Part shown: positions 35,198 through 44,773 of the stretch, one piece after another | Layout of the letters: every line of letters starts with the position of its first letter | Numbering within the stretch: position 1 is the stretch's first letter | Source of the DNA: Pleodorina starrii | Taxonomy: Eukaryota; Chlorophyta; Chlorophyceae; Chlamydomonadales; Volvocaceae | Reading direction: 5' to 3' | NCBI GenBank assembly: GCA_030267565.1 | Contig: BRXU01000005.1 | Span: 1,721,501 to 1,785,500, forward strand | DNA: 64,000 nt | Position numbers and translations under genes: made by a program | The notes under the pieces: generated by a model | The model's database searches: none | Seen by the model: only the letters and a program-made list of their open reading frames with translations | What the model was told of the DNA's origin: nothing

Positions 35198-38100
35198 TCA
35201 CGGCTCCCGCTTGTCAGCGGCCCGCGGCCGCCAGCCCGGCGGCGCCGCCAGGCCGGGACCGCAGTACGAACGCGTGAAATGCGCGCCACGAGCATGGGGC
35301 AGGTGGTGCGGCAGCGCGATGACCGCGACCGGCCCGTGGGTCACTCGCCGCGCGTCAAGCACGCAGAGCTCCGCAGTCATCGCCTCCGCGTCGTGCACCA
35401 TCACCAACAGCCAGCCCTCCTGCTCGTCCTCCGCGCGAGCCGCCGCCGCCGCCGCGGCGGCGCGCCGCGCCGCCGCCACGACCTCAGACTCCAATGGCGG
35501 CAGCGCCGCGGCGGCGGCAGGCGCCTCGCTGGCGCCAGCAGCATCCGCCGGCGGTGGCGGCTCCGCCGCCGCCCCCGCCTTCCGCGGCACGAAGACCGGC
35601 GGGCCGACGAACACCCGATCCCCAGGTGCCCACACCTCCGCGCCCAGCCCCCGCCGCCGTGCGATGCCGCTGCGGCCGCAGCCTGCTGCCGACGCTGCCG
35701 ACGCCGACGCCGACGGTGCAGCATAATCCGGCGGCAGCGCCAGCTTGAGAAGCACCTGCGACGGCGCCCAGCCCTCAGCGGCGTCCGTGGCGGCGGCGGC
35801 GACGTACAGGTGGTGGTAGCCGCCGGCGAAGCTGCCGCCGTGGCCCACCGGCGCCAGGCTGGTCGCGGCGGTGGCGGCGTCGGCGCCGGCAGCCGCGGCG
35901 GCGGTTGTGGCGGCGGAGGCGGTGCGTTGGGAGATCACTCGGGCGGTGGCGGTGCGGGTGCGCAGGTCCACCACCAGGCGCGTTAGTTCGGGCTTGGGCT
36001 GTCGCCTGAGGGCAGCACAGATCATGCAGATCAGCAGCAGGGCGATGAAGACAGGAGAGCGTGAGGGATCAAGGACGGGATGGGGTTGCGGTCTGGCTGG
36101 GTTGGTCGACTGAGACGGCGTGGGAGGAGGTGCGCGGGTAGAGGCAGGCAGGCGGGAAGGCGGGGAAGGTAGACGGAAGGCTGGCCAGGGTGCGCGCCGG
36201 GCGATGGAGGGCGCTCGGCAAACACACGCACGGCACACAAGCGGTGCCGTAGGGTACCCCCCTGGCGAGCATGGGGGCGTTACGTTACCCTCAGTGCGCG
36301 GCAGCCCCAGCAGCAATTCAGCAGCCCTAGCAGAATTTCAGCGGCCCCAGCAACTCAGCAGCCGCAGCAGCAGTTCAGCCTCTCGTACTCACCGGTGCTC
36401 TTGGGGATCGAGTGTGTCGAGCGTCCCGCCCCCCGTGCCCGGCAAGCCCTGGTACGACAACGGATGGGCATGGGCATGGGCAACATGGGTAACATCCACG
36501 GGTGGTCACATCCGGGAGGAGAGGAGAGGAGAGGAGAGGAAAAGGGCGGGCGGAGTGCTTGTGGGGCGCGCCCACCGATTTCGTTCCCCCACCGCCCACT
36601 CCACGTCACACCACACCCCGGCGCAGCGCGCGGCACAGCGACATGCAGGCGGATCAGACACGGCACCGAGGGCTCGGGCGCACCTGCTGGCAAATGGCGT
36701 CGAGGACGAGGAGGCCGCCGTGCGGCGACGACGCTGCCGTGGGGCTGTAGCTGTAGCTGTAGCAGCCCACGCAGGAGATCGGCAGCAGCGGCGGCGCATC
36801 CACAATGACCGCCTCCGGGCCTAATCGGGACACGTCGCACACGGGGGGGGGCGCACACGATGATGCGGTGCGGAGGCGGGCAGAGCAGCGGCGGGACGTG
36901 AAGGGGGACGTGAAGAGGGACAGAAGGACGACATCTCCCGGGGGGCCAGATGCACGCCAAAGTGCGGTGCAAGAAAGGCCAGCTGGCCAGATGGCCTGTT
37001 TTGGCTCTTTACTTTTCAAGAGTCTGCAGCACCTCACTGTAACAAACACACCAAAAGGGTAGCGTAACCTACAGGTCGGGGACATGCACCAGTTGTGTGC
37101 CGTACCGTACCGTTATCGTACCTTTTGGCGGCCACACGATGGGTGCGCTGCTGCCGATGATGGGGCGGCTGGGGCTGCTTCTGGGGCTGGTCCGGGACGT
37201 GGATGTGGCAGAGGGCGAAGGGGGGAAGGGTGAAGAGGAGGAGGGCGGCCGCGGCACCAAGTGGATGCGCGCGGGGCGGCTGGCGTCCCAGTCAAAGCAC
37301 TCGGCGAAGGAGGCGGCGCCCAGGACGGCTTGCGTGGCGAAGCGCTCTGGATTGAAATCCAGTCGCGGCTGGGGAGGGAGGGAGCGAGCGAAGGAGGGAG
37401 GGCGCTTCCAGGCTCAGGTGCGGATTCAGGCTCTTGAGGGTTTCGGAGCCTTGCGGGGGCCTTGCGGGGTTCGCGCTCAGTGCTGTTGGTCCAGGCTCGC
37501 CCTCTCCCCGCCCATCCGCACCACAACAGCAGCTTCTTGCCGCGCACACACGCATACACGCACATACCCACACAGACGCATCACACCCACCCACCCACCC
37601 ACACACACACGCACACAGCACCCATCAACCCGGTCGCTCTGCTGCGTTTTTATCCACCCACCCGCCCGCCCACCCACCTGCACCACAACGTAGAACCTGT
37701 CGGTGACCCAGAAGTCCTTCAGGCCCTGCGCCAGTGCGCCCGGCATGCGGTAGGTGGTGGGGCGACCCGCGGGTCGGCCGTCCTCGCCCACCTCCACCCA
37801 CCGCAGCAGCGCATCCGGGCCGCTCTGCGCCGCACCCATCAGCACCAGCCGCTGGGGCCGCACGCCCGCACTGGCGCCCGCGTTGCCGCTGGCATTAGCG
37901 TTGGCGTTAGCGCTGACGTTAGCGCTGGCGTTAGCGCTGGCGCCGGCGCCGCTGGCGTTAGCGCTGGCGCTGGCGCTCGTGTTAGCGTTTGCGCCGACGC
38001 CGTTGGCCCCTGCGCCCAGCCAGCGGGTTGGTGAATGGAGCGTTAGACAATGGACCCAAACAAAGGGATCAGTCGCCCGGCGGGTCGGGCGCGGGTCTGG

Positions 38101-41100
38101 TATGCCGTATGCATGGGCATAAGGGCAGCAGGGATTTGGATTGTGGTGGCGGGACGGCATATATCTGCACATCACTTTCGATACCTGCGGCCAGCCCCCG
38201 TCCCACGTCCCCCGTTCGAGCCAGACACCAAACAGAAAGAAGCGACCCCGATTTCCGACGCCCCCCGAGTGGCGAGTAAAGCAGACACTGACCCGAGGAG
38301 CCTGGCGACAGCGACGGCGACGACGACGGCGCCGGCGCCGGCGCGATCTTGTATCCGCCCACCAGTCGGCCGATATCCGTCATGGCGCCCGCCACGTCGT
38401 ACACGCCCACCGTCTCCAGGGTCAGTTTGTTCAGCTCGTACGGCAGGGACCCGCCCTGCGGGCACGCGCGCGGCCGTACAGCCGGAGGAGTGAACGCCCG
38501 CGCAACGCTTCGCAGCAACGCAGGAACAGCAACACTCGCATGCGTTGCATCGCACAACACACATCGCGAGCATGCGCCCAGGTCCGGTGACACGGTGCCT
38601 TATTATGGTAAGCCATCGCTCAAAGCGGACACACAGTCGCACAGTCGCATACTTCAGCTTCACAGGAGACAGGACGCTGCACCTTATCCATCCCATCCCG
38701 CCGCCTTGGCGCCCCTCATCGCTCTCCTGCAGACCTACAGCCCCCATCCAGGTCCAGGTCCCGGTCCCGGTGCAGCGCTCACCTCCGAGAACGCCAGCAG
38801 CCGCCCCGCCCAGTGCACCACAGATGCATTGGCCGGCGCCTGAGGTGCGGCGCGGTGCGATGTAGTGCCACGGATGCGACGGAGGCGGCGGCAGCAGTGG
38901 CGGCGGCAGCAGTGGACGAGGCAGCTTCCTGTATCTATTTATTTAGTATTTGTAATTAATTCGTAATATAATTAATTATTTAGTATTTGTCATTATATTC
39001 ATTATTTATTAATATATACAAATATAAATGCCCGGAGCGCAGCGGCCGCAGGTGATGGTAGTGGTGGTGGTGGTGGACGGCCAGACGTACCCGGAAGGCG
39101 AGATCCAGCGGATTGAACAGTGAGGAGAGGGGCGGCGGCGGCGGCAGGCCCAGCAGCGCCAACGGGTCCAACCTGAGACCCACGGGTCGGTCGGTAACCC
39201 CGCAGCCGGGGGCAGCGGAATGTGGCAGGGGAGGGAGGGGTCACTTGGAGGGCGGCGTGCGTGGGCAGGGCGGTGACCAGGCGGTGAGCCGCCAGCCGCA
39301 CCGGTACGGCAGTGAGTTGCCGCCGCTTGCCCGCTAGATGAGGGTGCGGAGCGTCCGCGTGGGATACGTGTCGGGCGGGGCGTGTCAGGTCAGGTCAGGT
39401 CAGGTCAGGTCTGCAGCGACTGGCGCGGCGACAGGCCCTGGGCGGGGCAGAGCCCCGCCTGGGTCTGCCCGCGTAGCTCGGCTCGTCCCAGCTGGCGGTC
39501 ACAGCGGGTAGGTAGGCAGGTAGGTAGGTAGGTGCCAGCACGCAACAACATCGAGCAGCCCAGGCACGCACCACCGGCACGCAACATCCGCGCTTAGGAC
39601 AACAATACACGCGGCCAGAGAGACCCGACGGCACGCATTTGCTCGCATGCGCAGGATACCGGCACGACACGGCAGTCGCCTCCAAGGGCCTTCTCCCACG
39701 ATACACGAGTGGTGCCGCATCGCGCTGCCTACGGACCGCGGCTCCCGAGCCGCCTCCGCCGCCCCCACCTCCTCCTCACCTGAACTGCCAACCGGGGAGG
39801 CCGCTCGCGGCGTTCGCCGCCGCCGCTGCCGCCGCCGCTGCCGCGGCGGCGGCTATTGCGGCCGGGCTCTTGTTGACCGCATCGCGCGACTCCACAAAGT
39901 CGTCGTCAAACTCTGTCCGTTCCGCCGCGGCCCGTCCGGCGAGCTTCTGCTGCTGCTGCCCCTGCTGCTGCTGGTTACGCCGGGCGGCTTCCGAAGAGCC
40001 GGCCGCTGGCAGCGACCTCTGTTGCTGCTGCTGGCTATGTTGTTGGTGTTGGTGTTGGTTGTGTTGGTGTTGTTGTTGGTGGTGGAGGTGGTGTTGCGGC
40101 TGGCCGATGGTGATGGGTGCGCCGCGGTCGTGGAGGCCCCTTGAGAGGCGACGACCCACGGCCTGGGGCGGTCAGGTGGCGTTAGACGGGTTCTAGGGTT
40201 TTAGGGTTTATAAGAGGGCAATGCGGCAGGAGTAGCGTGCTGGTAAGAGTGGGGTGGGTGCTGGGTGGCAGCAGCAAGGGTATGGCCTCCGGGGGGGTGC
40301 AGGACGCAGGAGCCCCAGCTCCCCCCGCATAGGGCCCTCCAAACCACCCTGGGAACTTTGCGTGGTCAAGAAAGGTCCCATTTGATCCATTGGTTTTTCC
40401 TTTGTTTAGCGGCTTCGCCAAACCGCCCGACTGGCGGCGCCACGCCACTTGAGCTCACCAACTATCAACTATCAACTGCCAACTACCAACTTACGCCAGG
40501 ACACGTCACGTCAGGTCCGGTCAGGTCGCTCACCTGCTCCGCCACGAACGAGGGCGTGCGCACATAACGGTTGCGGAAGAAGATCTGGCCGCCGTCGCCA
40601 AAGGCAATGCTGCACACCTGGTGCATGACCGCGAGGCGGGGCGCAGGCGCAGGCGCAGCAGCAGCAGCAGGACGCACAGAGAAGGGTACCTCGGGCAATC
40701 CGTCAGAAAGGGAGCGCGCCGCGGCGGGCGGGAGCCGTTTCGCGCGCGCGAGACGCGCGGCCCCTTTCCTCCCAAACGAAAGGAAAACGACCGTGGAAGC
40801 CACCCGCAAAGAAGAGGGCGATGCGTGCTGTGTGCTGTGTGCTGTGCGCATGGATACGCCACGCAGCACGCACCATGCCGTCGCCATCGAAAGGGTGCCG
40901 TACTGAGGTGCCGTACGCTTCCGTCAACGCCGGCCCGATGAGGAACAGCGTGCCCCGGATGTCCTCCGGCACCGTGCCGTGTACGGCTTCGGCAGGCACG
41001 TAGTAGTCGTACTCGGTGTACTGCAGCACAAGGGCGGGAAAGCGAGGTGCAGCGCGGCCACCGGGCGCCGTCATCAGGAGCAGTCAGGCGGCTGCGCACG

Positions 41101-42024
41101 GCAAGTCGGCAACACGCAGCTTCGGAGCGGACGGACGCGGCCGTTCCCTGATGGGCACTCCACTAGGCGCGCGCCGCGCGACATATGAAACGTGGGAGAC
41201 GGGGGATCAGCGATCGCCGATGCCGCCGCTGCGCAGGCAAAGCCAGCCGGTCGAATTGCGTCGTCGCGGTTTGGAAAAATAACTCCCAACAAACGCGGCT
41301 CTCGGGAGCCTGCTTTCACCAAGCGCCCAAGCCTGAAATACGCCACAGCCAATCCAGTCGGCGCGCCACCTGCCTTTCCTGTAGACGCATCTCGGACGCA
41401 CAAACTGGGCGGGGGCCGGATTGCCAGTTCCTACGGGGTTTCCGCACCCCGAAAACAAGCCCGAGATAAAGCGGATACGCGGATCTGCCCTTCCAGCCTC
41501 GGTCCCGGCCCCGGCCCACCTACCTGGGGAGTCCAGCCCGAGAGGTAGTCACGCAACAGCCGGGCTGCGGAGTGGTGGGAACAGAAAATTAATACGTAGA
41601 TGCATAAGGGGGAGCAGCCGTGTGGGAAATGACGGAAGCAGGGAAACGGGGCACTGCACCAGAGAAGCCGGATGCCAAGCCGTGCGGGCGGCAGCGGTTT
41701 GACGTATACCGGTAGAAGGCAACGACGTGTTAGGTTCGGGCCGCGCAGCTCGAGGAAAGAACCGAGTCCCTGTCCAGCTACCGCGAGAGAAACGCCGTAC
41801 ATCTCGACAAGGAAATCGAATCCTTGGCCAGCCACCGTGAGAAACGCCGTACGTCCGAATCTGCCCGACGAGCGCAAGCGATAGCACTCGTTTGGATCCC
41901 CATGTATGAGTGTTATAACTTGCCACATACCTGTCAAGTCTCCCGCGCGCTCAAGGTTTGGTGGGGTTGGCTGAGGCGAAGGCGCTGCTCTCGATGCGTT
42001 CGACGCGCCTGCTTGCGCCGACAA
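35198..42024 (-). CDS. Carotenoid-cleavage-oxygenase family protein lacking iron-ligand histidines
   Basis: Thirteen minus-strand exons join in phase: 42024-41931 (5' side unresolved), 41564-41524, 41020-40874, 40617-40534, 40162-39780, 39172-39091, 38839-38783, 38455-38293, 38009-37678, 37368-37122, 36820-36684, 36448-36393, 36005-35198 (TGA), at least 876 codons. Family motifs are clear: TEYDYYVPAEAVHGTVPEDI, RGTLFLIGPALTEAYGTSVR, HPFDGDGM, FFRNRYVRTPSFVAEQ, VVHWAGRLLAFSE, SLPYELNKLTLETVGVYD, ELTRLVVDLRT, VFVGPPVFVPRKAG, LCVLDARRVTHGPVAVIALP. The fold is a seven-bladed propeller that normally holds Fe(II) with four His. Here the equivalent sites read KIAPAP (TAHP), GLKDFWVT (MHDFAIT), PISCVGCY (FHxxNAY) and HARGAHF (YGxHGxF), so all four appear lost. 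The chain is longer than the usual 500-650 residues because of Q/H-rich, poly-Ala and N/A/S-rich insertions. The start codon lies in an upstream exon that I could not fix (ATG near 42311 is one candidate). Confidence 0.85.
37871..37995 (-). repeat. GCGTTA/GCGCTG hexamer repeat inside coding exon of gene E
   Basis: Degenerate 6-bp repeats (GCGTTA, GCGCTG and GCGCTC on plus) lie within exon 38009-37678 and translate on the minus strand as an N/A/S-rich stretch (ANASANVSANANANAS). It falls in a loop region between conserved propeller strands, so it is probably a tolerated expansion. Confidence 0.85.
38931..39030. repeat. AT-rich island in gene E intron
   Basis: About 100 bases of almost pure A/T, with the motif TTTAGTATTTGT occurring twice (about 38942 and 38979), sit in the 38840-39090 intron of a gene that is otherwise strongly GC-rich. 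No coding capacity. It may be inserted DNA or an expanded low-complexity tract. Confidence 0.7.
40192..40209 (+). repeat. Interstitial telomere-type TTTTAGGG motif
   Basis: CTAGGG followed by TTTTAGGG lies in the gene E intron 40163-40533. On the transcribed strand it reads CCCTAAAACCCTAG, 30 bases upstream of the CAG acceptor. Confidence 0.8.
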
Positions 42025-42149
42025 TGATTGCGAGCGTGGAACTGCACAGCGACTGCGTCTGGTACTGAAACTTGTCAGCTGCCCAGCGCCGGCTGTGCAG
42101 GCCTCCCGCGCGAACCCTAAAAGGCGAAAGGGTCCATCTCCACATCAGT

Positions 42150-42767
42150 TCTGAGCAGGCGACGCATGAACTGTAAGCAGCGCCTTGCACGTACTGCACT
42201 CAAATACTAAGCAACATCCATTGGCGTCAAAATATGGAGTGAAACGGGCTGCGCGGAGATGATGCTCGCGGCATGCCAGGAAACCGTATTGCCGTTACCT
42301 CGCGGAGCATGTCCTCCATAGTTATGTGTTTCCGTGCCTATGACAACATGATACTGCCGCATATCTGTTGACGCGCGCTAAGTCGCTGCGCTGAAGTTGC
42401 TGGTGCAGCTCGTTCACTCGCAAGATGCACCCAGACAGGTCAGTCGGTGTCGCTAAAAGCACATATACCTAGGTTATGCACTGCGCGCATCTTCTGCCCA
42501 GGTTACGTGCCCTGGCGTTCCGAAGCGCACAGGCAGTACATCAGTACGACAGCGCCTGCAACATTGACGCCGAGACGTGCTGCCGCGGCTGGTCTAAAGT
42601 CGATCACCCACTTGAGACATCTGAAGCGACATTGAGCGGCTTGCTCACACAGAAATAGTGTCGATACCTGGAGACCAGCGCATTCTACAGCGTGTTGTTA
42701 GCGCCGACGAATTGCGAGGTGGACCTGCAAGAAACACTTTCGCTTGGAAACCGTGATATCACGCGAG
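42150..42767. promoter_or_regulatory. Compact divergent promoter region of genes E and F
   Basis: At most about 620 bases separate the first recognised exon of gene E (-) from the ATG of gene F (+). Any first exon of E must also fit here. The minus strand carries ATG GAG GAC ATG CTC CGC GAG before a GTAACG donor near 42311-42291, a candidate for E's start, but its phase does not fit the acceptor that I favour. No other gene is seen. Confidence 0.45.
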
Positions 42768-43685
42768 ATGGGTAAAAATAAACCTGCCGGCACGTCAACG
42801 GCGAAAGCCGACGCCACGCCGACAGCAGCCCCAGCAAAGAAAGGAGATAAGAAGGAGCCGGCCAATTTAGAACGGAAATCAGAGGAGAAGAACGGCCCGT
42901 CAAAAGACGGCGGCGTCAAGCCGCCCAAGAAGGCCCTCAAGTCTGAGATAGACGACATCTTTAGCGCTGGGAAGAAGAAGGCGGCGGAGGGAAAGCGAGC
43001 AGCCGGGGAAGCGGCGGGCAAGGTGCGTGTGGCGCTACTTTTCCACGGGCGAGGGAAGCTGGTTTCGGGGCCGCTGTACCTTCCCACGACGGCCTCCAGC
43101 CAACTGGCAGTCGCGACCTGTCCACACAGGCATCATCCGCCCTTCCACGTCCTCTACACACGCCCCCGACGCCGGCGACGGGCGCATCCCACCCCCACCC
43201 GCCCAGGCTCCTTCACATGCCCAAACGCCACAACTCCCAACATCCTAGCGCGCCCGCCCCCGTGTGGCCATCTTGCTTGGCGGCAGCAAACACACCGCAC
43301 ACGCCCACCCAACAACCGCACCCAAGCCCCTCGCCCTCTGCTGCTTCGCCCCTGCCTCCCCGCAACCCACCTCAACCCAATCTGCACACACAAACACACA
43401 CAAACACACACACACACGCACACGCACCGCACGTCACAGCCTCCCGCTGCGCGTCACGGCTTGCAGGAGCCGGACGCGGCCGCCGTCGCCGCCGCCGCCG
43501 CCGCGCCCGCCGCCAAGCGGCCCCGAGTGGAGGGCAGCAAGGACGACATCTTCGGCGAGGTGTCCGCCAAGGGGCGCAAGCGCACTGAGGAGGGCTTCCC
43601 CATTTACTCTGAGGACGAGCTGGGGCTGGGCAAGAGGGGCGGAGACACGGACCTGTGCCCCTTCGACTGCGACTGCTGCTTCTGA
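42768..43685 (+). CDS. DUF1764 family protein
   Basis: Two exons, 42768-43022 and 43467-43685, join in phase 0 and encode 157 residues. The start is the ATG of MGKNKPAGTSTAKADATP; upstream in-frame sequence has no ATG. The N-terminal half is lysine/alanine-rich and disordered with an acidic KSEIDDIFSAGKKKA motif. The C-terminal half has a second KDDIFGE motif, then the family signature KRTEEGFPIYSEDELGLGK and, at the extreme end, CPFDCDCCF. That cysteine cluster and the two DDIF motifs define DUF1764, a eukaryote-wide family of unknown function, usually 110-160 residues. The 444-bp intron is rich in CA/CAC simple repeats. The short upstream region is shared with divergent gene E. Confidence 0.92.
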   Translation: MGKNKPAGTSTAKADATPTAAPAKKGDKKEPANLERKSEEKNGPSKDGGVKPPKKALKSEIDDIFSAGKKKAAEGKRAAGEAAGKVRVALLFHGRGKLVSGPLYLPTTASSQLAVATCPHRHHPPFHVLYTRPRRRRRAHPTPTRPGSFTCPNATTPNILARPPPCGHLAWRQQTHRTRPPNNRTQAPRPLLLRPCLPATHLNPICTHKHTQTHTHTHTHRTSQPPAARHGLQEPDAAAVAAAAAAPAAKRPRVEGSKDDIFGEVSAKGRKRTEEGFPIYSEDELGLGKRGGDTDLCPFDCDCCF

Positions 43686-44773
43686 GGCGCTGTGGGGACT
43701 GGGGAGACGGAGTGCGCCTGGGGGGGCCGGGGGGTGGGACCCCGCTGACGAGGGAACCCAACACCGGGAGATGAAACCGCAGCGGAGGGGGGGGCCCGGG
43801 GCCCGGGGGCTGAACCTGCGCATGCGGCCGCGCCCCACGGACTCAAAGCCCCGGGCCCGAGGTCGCGCGCGTTCGAGAACCGAGAAGACGTAAGACTCCA
43901 GGGGCACGTCTTCTCGCGCGTGCGTGTGTTTGTGCGTGCCAAGAGCCCAAGACGGGAGACGCCGACGGGCAAGTGCCGCGCAAGTGCCATTGCCCCCGGG
44001 CTTCGCCATTGCCGCGGGCTTTGCCATTGCGGGCTCCTCTGGTGTACCAGCGCGGGGGCGGCTGACCGCCTGGTTCGTTGGTTGTGTTTGTGTCACAGAG
44101 GGCTGCATGGGTGTAGGTGCTTGGATTGGAGCCCAGTGCGCACGAGGACGAGGGACTAAGGGTCTGTTGTACCAACTGTTGTACCATCCCAACTTTCCAA
44201 GTACAAAACTGTGTTTTGAAATGAATGAATGAATGAACAAACGCTGAACTCGCGGACTCGCGGACAAGTATTATTATTATTATAACTGCGTAATGGATCC
44301 GCTGCCGTACAGGCGCCGTGCGACATTCGAAATAAACCTCAGCGCCGCCGCCGGGCGTGGTCCGTGCGTTGTCATCCCTCCCCCCCGGGAGGACCCCGGC
44401 ATGATCCCGGGGTCATACATCGACACTTCGACGATGACGAGTATTAAATCAAATGTGAGTCAATCCGTTTGGAGGCCCCATGTCAGGGTCTCACTCGTTC
44501 CCTCGCTTGCTCGCTTGCCTTCTCGCTTGATTGCTCTCTCGACTCCTGAAAGTGAGGTACCGTATCTCACGGCGGGTGACGGCACCCAGATGAACGATGG
44601 CTGAATGAAGCAAATACCCACCGGTAATGCTGCTGCTGCCGCCGGTGTCACGCGCCCGTCCCACCCCGGCCCGCAGCACGACACCCAACAACCACCCGTG
44701 ATCCGCGCCCTCTTATGTGGGTGTGTGCGTATGTGGTGGTGGTGGTCTCTTTCTCTGCGGTTCGTATCGGCCA
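43686..44773. other. Convergent intergenic region between genes F and G
   Basis: This should hold the 3' UTRs of F (+) and G (-). I find no clear TGTAA on either strand, so the poly(A) sites are undefined. A short TTA microsatellite lies at about 44270-44283. No coding exon was recognised. Confidence 0.45.
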
